Shown: positions 55,640 through 64,000 of the stretch, in pieces
Layout: each line of letters starts with the position of its first letter
How positions within the stretch are numbered: the first letter of the stretch is position 1
Assembly (NCBI GenBank): GCA_943789375.1
Contig: CALSTX010000002.1
Location: 124,001 to 188,000 of the forward strand
Direction: 5' to 3'
From: an uncultured Opitutales bacterium
Lineage (GTDB): Bacteria; Verrucomicrobiota; Verrucomicrobiia; Opitutales; Seribacteraceae
Length of the DNA: 64,000 bases
Program-made: the position numbers and the translations under genes
Notes under the pieces: model-generated
The model's database searches: none
Told to the model about the DNA's origin: nothing
What the model saw: the letters and a program-made list of their open reading frames with translations, nothing else

Positions 55640-56448
55640 GATAGAATTCGATAAGGTTCGATCAAATGAGCAAGGGAGTTTAAGCTAGATTTTGCATTAT
55701 TTTCATTCCGCAAAGATTGCAGGATTTTAGCTTCTTCTATCTTGAAGGATTTGGATTGATTAAGCAGTTGAAAGAGTAGGTGGGTTTGGGTTTCTGTAAA
55801 GTTTTGAGAGAGTAAAGCTTCTTTTTTAAAGGCTACAGTCTCACTATCAGGAAAAATTTCATTGGCTAGCATCTCCAAGCTTTCCACAAAACCAAGGATT
55901 ACGGGGAGATTTTTATCAATCACTTTTGATACGATCTTGGGATTAAAAGTATTGAGCGGTTGCCTCAAGTTGTCCGACACAACTTTAACAACTTGGACTA
56001 ATTCTCGGGTTACACTTTTGGAGGCTATGGTATAAAACCCGTGGGCTTCCATATCATATCCACTTTCTCTCTCGTAATCAGTGTTGGGCCGATCACAAGT
56101 TTGAAGGGGGGATCTTACGATTCCAGAATCTATAATTTGAGGAGGATAATAGGTGGAGGAACAATCTTCCAAGAAGATACGATCTGCAATAAATAGAGAC
56201 CCTATGTCCAGGGATCTATGTCCGGCGATGCCGAGGTTTAAAAATGAAGACGGCCGATCTTGGCTGGGGCTTTTCCCAAGTAAAAAACCAGTTGCTCCAG
56301 CAGATGCAACTTTGCCAATGCCCGAGACCACAAGTTGATGATTTTTATTTTGAAAGGTTGGAAAGGGAAGGGGACCAGGTACCTTTTTCAACTTCAGTGC
56401 ATCAATAAGGGGCTTGGCTTCTGCTTCTAAGGCAATGATGAAATTCAT
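55636..56448 (-). CDS. Nucleoside phosphorylase-like (MTA/SAH nucleosidase-type) protein
   Basis: A 270-aa protein with the PNP/UDP-phosphorylase fold: FIIALEAEAKPLIDALKLK at the N-terminus (with catalytic Glu as in MTAN), VSGIGKVASAGATGFLLG, FLNLGIAGH, and YDMEAHGFYTIASK (the ME/Glu motif) followed by VKVVSDN (Asp). About 80 residues longer than MtnN, with an extra helical C-terminus. It would remove adenine from 5'-substituted adenosines such as 5'-deoxyadenosine or methylthioadenosine. Located immediately upstream of the radical SAM gene (4-bp overlap), which may produce such a nucleoside. Confidence 0.8.
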   Translation of the reverse strand: MNFIIALEAEAKPLIDALKLKKVPGPLPFPTFQNKNHQLVVSGIGKVASAGATGFLLGKSPSQDRPSSFLNLGIAGHRSLDIGSLFIADRIFLEDCSSTYYPPQIIDSGIVRSPLQTCDRPNTDYERESGYDMEAHGFYTIASKSVTRELVQVVKVVSDNLRQPLNTFNPKIVSKVIDKNLPVILGFVESLEMLANEIFPDSETVAFKKEALLSQNFTETQTHLLFQLLNQSKSFKIEEAKILQSLRNENNAKSSLNSLAHLIEPYRILS

Positions 56449-56452
56449 TTAG

Positions 56453-57325
56453 TTAAACTCTGTTTAAAGTACGCAATAAGTTTTGATATTTTAAGGATTG
56501 TTGAAAGTACAGCTCAGACTCTTTGTTTTTATCATGCTTTCTAAATCCTTCGGCTAAAATTTTACATTTTTGAACGAGAATGGACAAGATAGCTTCTTGT
56601 TTACTGTTTGAAAACCCAGCCTTCTCAACAAGTTTTTCTAAAGACCTGACCCGAAAACGATCCATGCCCCAATTCTGTCTGGATAATTGGTCAGAATGCC
56701 CACCATGTTTGACCACAAGTTTTTCATCGATGTATCCAAAGGATTCTTCTAACAAAACCCGCAACCATAAGTCATAGTCTTCGCAAACGGGTAGATCATT
56801 ATCAAAGCCTCCAAACTTTTCAAAGATAGAATGGTGAAGGAGAACAGAGGATGGGCAGATTAAGCATCTCTCAAGTGATCTTTTAAAAAGCTCTTCGGGT
56901 GTCTTGTTGAGGTATTTGGGAGGTAACACTTGGTTGCCGTTTCTAATCCATACTTCATCGGTGTGAGATGCAAGGATAGTTGGATGGCTTTTGTGGAACC
57001 TAATTTGCCTTTCTAATTTCTCTGGTTGCCATTCATCGTCCGAGTCTAAAAAGGCAACCCAGGGGCAGTGGGCTTTTTGGATGCCAAGGTTTCTGGCTGA
57101 GGACACCCCTTGGTTTTCTTGCCGATACCATACCGTTCGAGGGAATTCAGTGCCTAGTTCTTTTTCTAGAGGCGATATGGATCCGTCATCAATTACAATG
57201 ACTTCAGTTGGGCTAAGCCTTTGCTTAGAAACTGAAACTAGGGCACGCCTGAGAAAATTAACCCGGTTGTAGCAAGGAATAATGACAGAGGTGTCAAAAG
57301 CGTACGCTTGGGCGGACGCATTCAC
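56453..57325 (-). CDS. GT2-family glycosyltransferase
   Basis: A 290-aa cytoplasmic enzyme with the GT-A signature SVIIPCYNRVNFLRRALVSV, VIVIDDGS, NQGVSSARNLGIQKAHCPWV, FLDSDDEWQPEKLERQIRF (DxD) and CEDYDLWLRVLLEE. Family length fits. Its donor and acceptor are unknown. It is 4 bp upstream of the nucleosidase gene in the same direction, an unexpected pairing. Confidence 0.9.
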   Translation of the reverse strand: MNASAQAYAFDTSVIIPCYNRVNFLRRALVSVSKQRLSPTEVIVIDDGSISPLEKELGTEFPRTVWYRQENQGVSSARNLGIQKAHCPWVAFLDSDDEWQPEKLERQIRFHKSHPTILASHTDEVWIRNGNQVLPPKYLNKTPEELFKRSLERCLICPSSVLLHHSIFEKFGGFDNDLPVCEDYDLWLRVLLEESFGYIDEKLVVKHGGHSDQLSRQNWGMDRFRVRSLEKLVEKAGFSNSKQEAILSILVQKCKILAEGFRKHDKNKESELYFQQSLKYQNLLRTLNRV

Positions 57326-57350
57326 TCCGCAAATCCTCGAGGTCGAGGTG

Positions 57351-58259
57351 TTAAAATACTTTTACAGGAACTTCAACTGGCTCGTAGCCAGAAGCGGTTA
57401 TAATCATTTTCCCTTCTCCAGGATCTCCTCCCCGAACGGGAATATTTACTGTTTTGTCACCTTCTGAAATTAATGCCACTGGCATCACTAGTGATTTAGG
57501 AACATTGGTTTTAATATCTATGGGGATACCTCCACTCGGGGCTTCGTAATCAATTTTAAACAAAATCGTTGCGGAATCTCCTGACTGAATCTCCAGGGAA
57601 TTGGGGACAACACTGAGCACGCTTTCATCTACCCGGAAATTGCCTATATCCAATGCACCATGTGGGCCGCCTATCAATTGGACTTGGTAATCGACCCCGG
57701 CAGGTAAGGAAGGAACTGTGAACCTAAGCTCGTTTTCCGAAAGGTAACGGGTGCTGGCTTTTTCCTCCCCTATGGTAATGGAGTCATATTTTGTAAGACC
57801 ACGACCTTGGACAGCGATTTCAACCCCAACGGGTCCACGGTAAGATGCGAGGTTTCCAACATATCGGTTTTCCAAGCGAAAAACCTGAAGGTCACTTTTT
57901 AATGATCTTTGCGACTGTGCCCCATTATCTTTTTCTTTTATGTAAGAAGCCTCAAAGTAATAAGTCGCTTCATCAAAACCGGCAGGTAATTTATAGTCAC
58001 AACTCCAAAGAAATGGATTAAGCGGGTCTTGGACCATGGGAACATTCTCTCCACCAACCACAAGAGTAACTTGAATCGATTCCGACAAAACTTTTCTGTC
58101 TTGAAGATCTACCTCAGTTTGCAGGGTGTAGATGCCGGATGGATTTTGGCTGATATTAGAAGAGGTCAGGTTGATGAAACTCGGCCTTTTGCAACTCGAT
58201 AAAATGAACAAGCTTAGTGACAAGCTGATAAAAGAGATTAGTTTGATTTTTAATTTCAT
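57351..58259 (-). CDS. Hypothetical lipoprotein with IPT/TIG-like domain
   Basis: A 302-aa exported protein with a lipobox (LFILSSC, Cys about 23). A first beta-rich domain (IYTLQTEVDLQDRKVLSE to KLPAGFDEATYYFEAS) is followed by an IPT/TIG-like domain (VGVEIAVQGRGLTKYDSITI) with a second beta sandwich (SVVPNSLEIQSGDSATILFK). The function is unknown. It is 26 bp upstream of the GT2 gene and divergent from hemW. Confidence 0.75.
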   Translation of the reverse strand: MKLKIKLISFISLSLSLFILSSCKRPSFINLTSSNISQNPSGIYTLQTEVDLQDRKVLSESIQVTLVVGGENVPMVQDPLNPFLWSCDYKLPAGFDEATYYFEASYIKEKDNGAQSQRSLKSDLQVFRLENRYVGNLASYRGPVGVEIAVQGRGLTKYDSITIGEEKASTRYLSENELRFTVPSLPAGVDYQVQLIGGPHGALDIGNFRVDESVLSVVPNSLEIQSGDSATILFKIDYEAPSGGIPIDIKTNVPKSLVMPVALISEGDKTVNIPVRGGDPGEGKMIITASGYEPVEVPVKVF

Positions 58260-58294
58260 GATTTATTTACAGATGACAATGCCAAGTTTACACA

Positions 58295-59470
58295 ATGCTC
58301 AAAAAAAGTAAAGAGACAGGACAACTTTCGAGCCTGGGTATGTATGTGCATGTTCCATTTTGTTCTACCACATGTGACTTTTGCGCATTTTACCAAGAGA
58401 GACCAAGCAAAAAGGGATTTGAATTATTTTTTAGTGGGTTAAAGCGTGAGATGGATCACTTTTCACCGCCTCACTCATTTTCCACGGTTTTTATTGGTGG
58501 CGGAACACCGGGGCTCCTTGGTCCTGAGCAAATAGTACGGTTGGGTGAAATTATTCATACTCAAAATATAGAAAATTTGATTGAATGGAGTGTGGAGATT
58601 GCACCCTCTGAAATCACTCCAGATAAATTAAAAAATTTTAAAGAAATTGGGGTGACTCGAATATCTTTAGGGGTTCAGACATTCAATCCCCAATTAATGA
58701 AAGAGTTGGGGCGGGTCCATGAAGTAGATCGGGCTCTAAGTGCCTATTCTCTGATTCGAGAGGCTGGTTTTTCCTCAGTAAATATTGACTTACTCTTTGG
58801 TGCCCCTGGGCAGAGTCTAGAAATGTGGGAAGAGGATTTAAAGCGAGCGGTGCAACTCGACCCCGACCATATTTCCACTTATTGCCTTACTTTTGAGGAA
58901 GATACCGCTCTTTTTGTAAAACTCTCGGAGGGAAAAGTGAAAATTAATCCTGAAAAAGAGGCCACATTCTACGAAAAAGCGTGGGAGTTTTTACCTCAAC
59001 ACGGTTATCCACAGTATGAGATCTCCAATTATGCCAAGCCTGGTAAGACTTGTTTGCATAACATTAATACTTGGGCGATGAATGATTGGATTGGGTATGG
59101 ACCATCGGCGGCTACGCAATATCAAGGGGTACGGCGAAAGAATCTTGCCAATGTGGAAGAGTGGGCAAAGCAATGGGAGCAATCAGAAGAGGGGGGCTTT
59201 GCCGAGTTTGAAGAACTTCAACCCCATGACTTGGCGAATGATGCGGTCCTCTTTGGACTTCGTATGAATCAAGGAATAGACTTGGATGAAATTGGGCAAA
59301 AGTTTAAAATTGATGAGTTATATTTTGCTGAGATTGAAAGTTTTTTCCATAAGCTTCAGGCAGCAGGGATGATGGAGAAAGCGAACACCTGGAAATTAAC
59401 AGGCAAAGGTAGGATCTTAGCGGATGCGATTGCGAAAGAATTACCTACTGAAGATAATTTCTCTAGGTAG
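58295..59470 (+). CDS. hemW: Coproporphyrinogen oxidase-like radical SAM protein HemW
   Basis: A 391-aa radical SAM enzyme. Cluster motif CSTTCDFC (C-x3-C-x2-C) in VHVPFCSTTCDFCAFYQER, then FIGGGTPGLLGPEQI, ISLGVQTFNPQLMKELGRVH, NIDLLFGAPGQSLEMW, and the C-terminal HemW domain (YEISNYAKPGKTCLHN). HemW is a haem chaperone rather than an oxidase in most bacteria. Its 3' end overlaps the convergent GH20 gene by 8 bp. Confidence 0.9.
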   Translation: MLKKSKETGQLSSLGMYVHVPFCSTTCDFCAFYQERPSKKGFELFFSGLKREMDHFSPPHSFSTVFIGGGTPGLLGPEQIVRLGEIIHTQNIENLIEWSVEIAPSEITPDKLKNFKEIGVTRISLGVQTFNPQLMKELGRVHEVDRALSAYSLIREAGFSSVNIDLLFGAPGQSLEMWEEDLKRAVQLDPDHISTYCLTFEEDTALFVKLSEGKVKINPEKEATFYEKAWEFLPQHGYPQYEISNYAKPGKTCLHNINTWAMNDWIGYGPSAATQYQGVRRKNLANVEEWAKQWEQSEEGGFAEFEELQPHDLANDAVLFGLRMNQGIDLDEIGQKFKIDELYFAEIESFFHKLQAAGMMEKANTWKLTGKGRILADAIAKELPTEDNFSR

Positions 59471-61259
59471 CTTTTAGGGCATCTGTCAAAAGCATACTGC
59501 TCTCTTCAAGCCCGCCTGGTCTTGCCTTCTGCATCCAGTTGTTTTCAAAACGCTTCACGATCTCTTTTGCATTATATTGAGGGGAGGAAAAGGAGGTCAT
59601 CAGAGAAATCCCTTTTTGTAGACTTAGTAAACTTAACTCTATGCCCAGCGAGATCTCTTTTTGGAACTCATCTTTTCCTTCAAAATTATTGATTCCTTTC
59701 AAATCGTGGTGCAGTGATTTGAGATATTCAATGCCTTGGTTTAGCTTGTTGGTTGTGAAATTTTCTTTAAGGAAAGCAGGCATTTTCTCAGGTTGTGGGC
59801 TGAACAAAATATTCCATGCAAGGCTTGCATTTGGAATCTTAGAGTCGAGGATTTGATCTAATGTGCCGAGCTCCATGAGTATCCCTGCAGGATCCGAAGA
59901 AGCGGTGGACCAAAGGGTCGAGTTGATTTCTTTTGCAAGAGCTTGATCATCAATTTCCTGATTCCGCCATCCCCACTGAGCGGCAAGAAAAATGGAGGGG
60001 TAAAAAATTGGCCATGGTTGATGGTTTCCACAATCTCCCCAACTCGTGAGGAGGATACCCTCGGCATGATGTTTAAACGCATTGTTAAAAGCATTGGAAA
60101 GGTTTTGCCTGGCTGTTGGCCATCTCCCTGAAAAACTTCGCCACGTCGCAGTTCCGGGAGCCAAGCAGAAAGATAAATCACAGGAAGAGATGATTTCAGC
60201 CTGTTGGTCAAAGGGATGGTCTGCTTCATAGCCCCAAATTATTGGTTTGGCTGATGGAGGAAGGAGCTTTGCATTTTCCGGTTCTTCGAGCAGAACATCC
60301 GCCCAAAATTGCATGTGTTTTCCATATTTTTCCACCAAGGCCCGGATGCCATCAAGGTGATTAAGGTACACTTTGGCTTTGCCATGAGTCTTTACCTTAT
60401 CTGCACTCCACCCTTGACCAAGTTCCCAAGGTTCATCCATGCCAACATTGAAGTTTGACGAGCTGAAGTTGGGTAAATATTCCCGGTAAAGGAGGTTCAT
60501 AAAATCCAAGCTTCCTTGGTTTGGCTTCAGAGTGCTCCCGTGATCTCTTTCCATGAAGGGCTCATCTCTGCGAAAGCCATTGGGGCACTCGGCGAGGTCA
60601 TGGTAAGCATCATGCTTAAGCCACCTCTCGAAGTGTCCAAATGAGTTGAGATTGGGAACGAGTTCAATGAATTTCTTTTTACAATATCCGTCTATTTGCC
60701 TGATCTCATCGCCAGTCAAGGGAGATGCCTCTTTCCATACGATGGGGTGTTCAGCGAATGCAAATGTATGCTCCACATAAAGTTGTAACTCATTGTAACC
60801 AAGCTTGGCTAACAGATCGATAAGTTCCCAAATACTTTTCATAGTTGGCACTTTTCCTCGGCTTACATCGAGCATGAACCCCCGGCGCTTAAAAATTGGA
60901 TAATCTTCAATTTTCGTGCAAGGGAGTTGGTTTGGGGCGTCACTATTTTGGACAATTTTCGCCAGGGTATTAAGTGCCCGAAAAACTCCTTCCTGACCTG
61001 AGGCATGGATGCACACCTGGTCTGTGTTTATCTCTAAGCTATATCCCCCGTTTTTTTTGTGTGGCCCTTTCCCCACGAGGAGCGTTGGGTGTGAGTTTCC
61101 AGTGGAAAAGTTTTGCTTACCACTTTTTAAAGTCTCGTGGACCACTTTTTCAAATTTGGATTCAAGGACTTGAATTTCCCAGTTTTTGGTTTTGGTGAAA
61201 AAGCCTGATGAGAAAGAAATTTTATGAGGCCTTGGGAAAATCTGAAGCTGCTCGTTCAA
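59463..61259 (-). CDS. Glycoside hydrolase family 20-like beta-N-acetylhexosaminidase
   Basis: A 598-aa protein with an N-terminal GH20b-like domain (QIFPRPHKISFSSGFF to YSLEINTDQVCIHASGQEGV) and the catalytic TIM barrel: DYPIFKRRGFMLDVSRGKVP, QLYVEHTFAFAEHPIVW, and the acid/base pair DE in NFNVGMDEPWELG near residue 275. There is no signal peptide, so it is probably cytoplasmic. It would release N-acetylhexosamine from disaccharides imported by the SSS permease located 1 bp upstream. The barrel motif GMDEPWEL differs from the GGDE of classic hexosaminidases, so the subfamily specificity is uncertain. Confidence 0.85.
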   Translation of the reverse strand: MNEQLQIFPRPHKISFSSGFFTKTKNWEIQVLESKFEKVVHETLKSGKQNFSTGNSHPTLLVGKGPHKKNGGYSLEINTDQVCIHASGQEGVFRALNTLAKIVQNSDAPNQLPCTKIEDYPIFKRRGFMLDVSRGKVPTMKSIWELIDLLAKLGYNELQLYVEHTFAFAEHPIVWKEASPLTGDEIRQIDGYCKKKFIELVPNLNSFGHFERWLKHDAYHDLAECPNGFRRDEPFMERDHGSTLKPNQGSLDFMNLLYREYLPNFSSSNFNVGMDEPWELGQGWSADKVKTHGKAKVYLNHLDGIRALVEKYGKHMQFWADVLLEEPENAKLLPPSAKPIIWGYEADHPFDQQAEIISSCDLSFCLAPGTATWRSFSGRWPTARQNLSNAFNNAFKHHAEGILLTSWGDCGNHQPWPIFYPSIFLAAQWGWRNQEIDDQALAKEINSTLWSTASSDPAGILMELGTLDQILDSKIPNASLAWNILFSPQPEKMPAFLKENFTTNKLNQGIEYLKSLHHDLKGINNFEGKDEFQKEISLGIELSLLSLQKGISLMTSFSSPQYNAKEIVKRFENNWMQKARPGGLEESSMLLTDALKAT

Positions 61260-61260
61260 A

Positions 61261-62811
61261 TTAACTTTTCTTTCGGGGTATTAAAATTCCCATTCCCCAG
61301 GTTATAAAAACAGTAAGAGGCCAGGCCCAAACTGTATTGATAAGTATTCCAAGCTTACCATGATTATCTTTGAGAAAGCTCCATTCCAACGCATCTTGGA
61401 GTGTGATGATATTGTAATTAATCAGGATTTGATAAAAGTCTGGACGGAGGCTTGCGACCAAAAAGAAGGAGAGAAAGAATCCAATTGATAGCCCTCTTGC
61501 ACTCGCTTTGGGGGTCAGTAACGAGGCTAGAAACATTCCCAGCATAGGCCCTGTAGTGTAAGAAATCATTCCAAATGCCAACTTAACCACATCTACATTA
61601 CCTCGAAGCGAATCGAGTTCTATGGCAAAGGCAGACAATAAAATTCCCCAAAAGAGAACCAATAGTCTGGAAAAACGTAGTTTTTTCTTCTCTTCATTTT
61701 TTGCAAACCTGTCCTTAAATAAGCTCAGGGTGGTCTGAGATAGCGCTGCGAGTATAGAATCAAGACTGGAGATCGCGGCTGCAAAAACACCGGCGAGAAT
61801 AAGTCCTCTCAACCCCACCGGTAACTCAGTCACAATCCAAACAGGATAGATAGCATCTGAATCTTTAGCGAAAATCTGAGGCTCTGTCCCAGACATTCTC
61901 ATTGGTTCATAATAAGCAAAGAGAGCAGCCCCCACAAAAAGCATCAGTAGTGTGAGGATAAGGGCTCCGGAGCTTGCAATCATTGCTTTGCGGGCATCTT
62001 TTTCATTTCGGCAGCAAAACATTCGCTGAGCGTTTAGTTGATCGACCCCAAAGGCACTTAAATTTTGGAAGGGGACAGCGATAATTGCTACCCAAAGGGT
62101 AAAGCCAACTGCTGGATCGCTAGATAGATTAAGAAGGGTAAACTTATCAGCAGAGCTTCCAATCTCAATCATTTCCTTCCAACCGCCATCCAAGGTTGAA
62201 AGAATCCAAAAGAGAGAGAACAGGCCGGCACTTACAAAGAGAAAAAATTGCATAACATCCGTCCAAATTACGGTTCTCATACCTCCCATTAATGTCCAAC
62301 CAATAGCAAAGAAGCCAATAATCCAGATACATTGGTCGAATTCTAGGGGAGTGACGACCTTGAGTGCGAGAGCGGCCACTAACACCCGCACACTTTGTCC
62401 AAGAATACCTCCAATTTGAAAGATGAGAGTAGCCAGCCGTTTCGCTCCTTCTCCTAATCGGTTTCCCATGTAGTCGTAAGGGCTAAAAATTTCTCTTTCA
62501 TAGAAAACTTTGACAAAGAAAATACCCACTAAAATTCGGGCAATAATCGATCCAATTCCCCATTGAAGGTAAGTAAAGTTTCCACCTGCCGCGTAAACCA
62601 TGCCGGGCACTCCTATAAAAGTAACACCACTTATCTCTGTGGCGATAATCGAGCCTGATACCGCGAGCCAGGGTAAAGATCTACCCCCAAGAAAGAAGTC
62701 TTTGATTGTAGACTGCTTGCCCTTCAATTGGTGACCCACCCAAGTGGTAAGGGCTAAGTAAGCACCTACCACTATCCAGTCAATACTCGTAAATAACTCG
62801 TGATAATCCAT
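61261..62811 (-). CDS. Sodium:solute symporter (SSS family)
   Basis: A 516-aa integral membrane transporter with about 13 hydrophobic helices. It has the SSS features STIKDFFLGGRSLPWLAVSG, SIIATEISGVTFIGVPGMVY, the GGMRTVIWTDVMQFFLF segment and QRMFCCRNEKDARKAM. Na+-coupled import of a sugar, amino sugar or sialic-acid-type substrate is likely. The downstream gene (1 bp away) is a GH20 hexosaminidase, suggesting an N-acetylhexosamine or chitobiose-type substrate. Divergent from the coiled-coil protein at 62934. Confidence 0.93.
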   Translation of the reverse strand: MDYHELFTSIDWIVVGAYLALTTWVGHQLKGKQSTIKDFFLGGRSLPWLAVSGSIIATEISGVTFIGVPGMVYAAGGNFTYLQWGIGSIIARILVGIFFVKVFYEREIFSPYDYMGNRLGEGAKRLATLIFQIGGILGQSVRVLVAALALKVVTPLEFDQCIWIIGFFAIGWTLMGGMRTVIWTDVMQFFLFVSAGLFSLFWILSTLDGGWKEMIEIGSSADKFTLLNLSSDPAVGFTLWVAIIAVPFQNLSAFGVDQLNAQRMFCCRNEKDARKAMIASSGALILTLLMLFVGAALFAYYEPMRMSGTEPQIFAKDSDAIYPVWIVTELPVGLRGLILAGVFAAAISSLDSILAALSQTTLSLFKDRFAKNEEKKKLRFSRLLVLFWGILLSAFAIELDSLRGNVDVVKLAFGMISYTTGPMLGMFLASLLTPKASARGLSIGFFLSFFLVASLRPDFYQILINYNIITLQDALEWSFLKDNHGKLGILINTVWAWPLTVFITWGMGILIPRKKS

Positions 62812-62933
62812 CCAATCATTATCAAAGTATTTTCAGGTCCAAGTGGAAACGGAAAAAATCATTTCGTGAATAAATAATACTCTTGGGAATAAGTTCTTGT
62901 TTTCAGTCTATGATTTATCTGAGAAAAAGAAGT

Positions 62934-64000
62934 ATGAAACCATTTACTTTGGTTATTGGCGCAACCGCGCTTTTTATAGCTGGTTGTGCTGCTTACTTTA
63001 GCGTTCGGGGTATTGCTCTTACCTTCGGTGCTGTTAGTTCCTTTACCATTCCGATCATTATAATGGCATCCAGCTTGGAGATTGGGAAGTTGGTCGCTGC
63101 ATCTTTCCTCTATCGGCATTGGAAAACCTGTAACCAAACTCTACGAACATATTTGCTGATCGCGGTTGTTTTACTGATTGGTATCACCTCCGCTGGAATT
63201 TACGGGTACCTTTCTCAAGCTTTTGAGGAAACTCTTAGCCAAGTGGAAGGATATGAAAAAGAGATTGTAAGTTTACAAAGGCAGCAAGGGGAGTTTGACC
63301 GTCTTATCCAAGCTTATCAAACTTCCGGTCAAAGAGGGTCCTTACTTCGAGAAGAAAAGCAAGGTGAGGAGAGAATTCGTCTTGAAAAATATATCGGGGA
63401 AAGAAGGAAAGATATTGTCTCCGCTGAACAATCAAAAGCACGTCTGGCGGATGAGACTGATCAAATAATAGTCGGCGAACGACAAAAACGAGAAGAAGAA
63501 AAAAAGAGACTGGAAGAGGTTATAAAAATTCGCCGTTCAGACATTTCCAAGTTGGAAGATAATCGGAAAGAGGTGAAGTCTGAAATCGACCAGAGGATTA
63601 CGAAAGAACTAGCTAAGGAAGAAAAAATTAACCAAAGACTTGAGGAATTGGATGCCGCAGTAAAAGTCTACCGAGATCAAGGACCGGGAGGTTTTTTGAA
63701 AGAAAATGGTTTTAAAAAAGCGTCCGAATTACTTAAGACCCAGGCAGAGGAGAGAGAGGGTTTACGCGGATCCCTCACCGAAATTAATGGTGCCATTGAA
63801 AAAGCCCGAGATGATTTAAATATTAGGTATGGGGCATTGGATGTAAGGATTGAATCGATCCAATTGGAAGTCTCTGATGCAAACCAAAAAATAACTGAGT
63901 TAACCACTGGAAGTGCGGAGCAAGCAGATAATGTGAAAACGGCCTTGGAAAACTTGCAGAAGGCAAGATCTTCCGTGGATGATAGAATTAAGTCTTTGGA
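62934..64000 (+). CDS. Membrane-anchored coiled-coil protein, phage-like, 3' end outside window
   Basis: An open frame of more than 355 codons running off the right edge; start ATG 62934 with AAGAAG just upstream. Three N-terminal membrane helices (FTLVIGATALFIAGCAAYFS, SFTIPIIIMASSLEIGKLV, TYLLIAVVLLIGITSAGIYG) precede a very long charged coiled coil (KDIVSAEQSKARLADETDQI, KKRLEEVIKIRRSDISKLED and so on). The N-terminal pattern with LEIGKLVAASFLYRHWK resembles coil-containing proteins of marine myoviruses and their hosts. That resemblance is from memory and unverified. Its role is unknown. Confidence 0.75.
   Translation, partial: MKPFTLVIGATALFIAGCAAYFSVRGIALTFGAVSSFTIPIIIMASSLEIGKLVAASFLYRHWKTCNQTLRTYLLIAVVLLIGITSAGIYGYLSQAFEETLSQVEGYEKEIVSLQRQQGEFDRLIQAYQTSGQRGSLLREEKQGEERIRLEKYIGERRKDIVSAEQSKARLADETDQIIVGERQKREEEKKRLEEVIKIRRSDISKLEDNRKEVKSEIDQRITKELAKEEKINQRLEELDAAVKVYRDQGPGGFLKENGFKKASELLKTQAEEREGLRGSLTEINGAIEKARDDLNIRYGALDVRIESIQLEVSDANQKITELTTGSAEQADNVKTALENLQKARSSVDDRIKSL

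Noticed and set aside
1-64000. CRISPR arrays or complete prophage
   Set aside because: No regularly spaced short repeats and no capsid, terminase or portal genes were found on either strand.

Overview
The window reads as chromosomal DNA of a marine Verrucomicrobiota bacterium, probably class Opitutae (inference). Supporting signs are lipopolysaccharide genes (hldD, lpxI), a planctomycete/verrucomicrobial-type operon of cytochrome c, DUF1501 and DUF1549/DUF1553 proteins with SHD1-like domains, Cys-type sulfatases, a Na+-coupled sugar-type symporter beside a GH20 glycosidase, and a modest G+C content. No rRNA or other decisive taxonomic marker is present.

Layout. 1-4 kb (minus): surface glycan genes (GT2 glycosyltransferase cut by the window edge, sulfotransferase, unknown 734-aa protein). 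4-7.2 kb: an NtrC-type regulator, a MORN-like lipoprotein and a SUMF1-domain protein. 7.2-13 kb: a DAHP synthase facing a compact minus-strand operon (pseudouridine synthase, small exported protein, folD, RDD membrane protein, proC, hldD). 13-15.3 kb: fabG-acpP-fabF, with fabG and fabF each carrying one frameshift. 15.4-20 kb: a tRNA-Arg(ACG) gene followed by two tandem integrative-element remnants, delimited by two further copies of the tRNA 3' end (17799-17821, 19924-19973). Each unit begins with a related tyrosine-recombinase gene, one riddled with stops and one cut short. 20-22 kb: a G+C-rich sulfatase just beyond the island. 22-31.5 kb: a charged-tail membrane protein, clpS plus a DUF2017-like gene, an operon of NtrC regulator, ketosynthase, ACP and CrtI-like oxidoreductase, a tRNA-Met, a lipoprotein, a frameshifted membrane protein and a likely 6S RNA. 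31.8-36.6 kb: two large secreted repeat proteins related to the cargo gene of the tRNA island. 36.6-45.6 kb: lpxI (frameshifted), leuS, a voltage-gated cation channel, a Cys-to-Ser LMW-PTP homologue, a secreted VOC protein, a second sulfatase and sufS. 45.7-54.5 kb: the cytochrome/DUF1501/DUF1553 operon and an octaheme HEAT/TPR cytochrome, ending at tRNA-Thr. 54.6-64 kb: an SPL-like radical SAM protein overlapping a nucleosidase, a GT2, a lipoprotein, hemW, GH20 plus SSS symporter, and the start of a phage-like coiled-coil membrane protein.

How it fits together: housekeeping genes (lipid A and heptose, fatty acids, folate, proline, aromatic amino acids, Fe-S, haem, LeuRS) are interleaved with modules for polysaccharide degradation and electron transfer. 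The tRNA-Arg locus is the clear integration hotspot. At least six genes carry single-base frameshifts, including essential fabG, fabF and lpxI; three of these fit the loss of one G from a GGG run. This points to consensus-sequence errors at least as much as to real gene decay.
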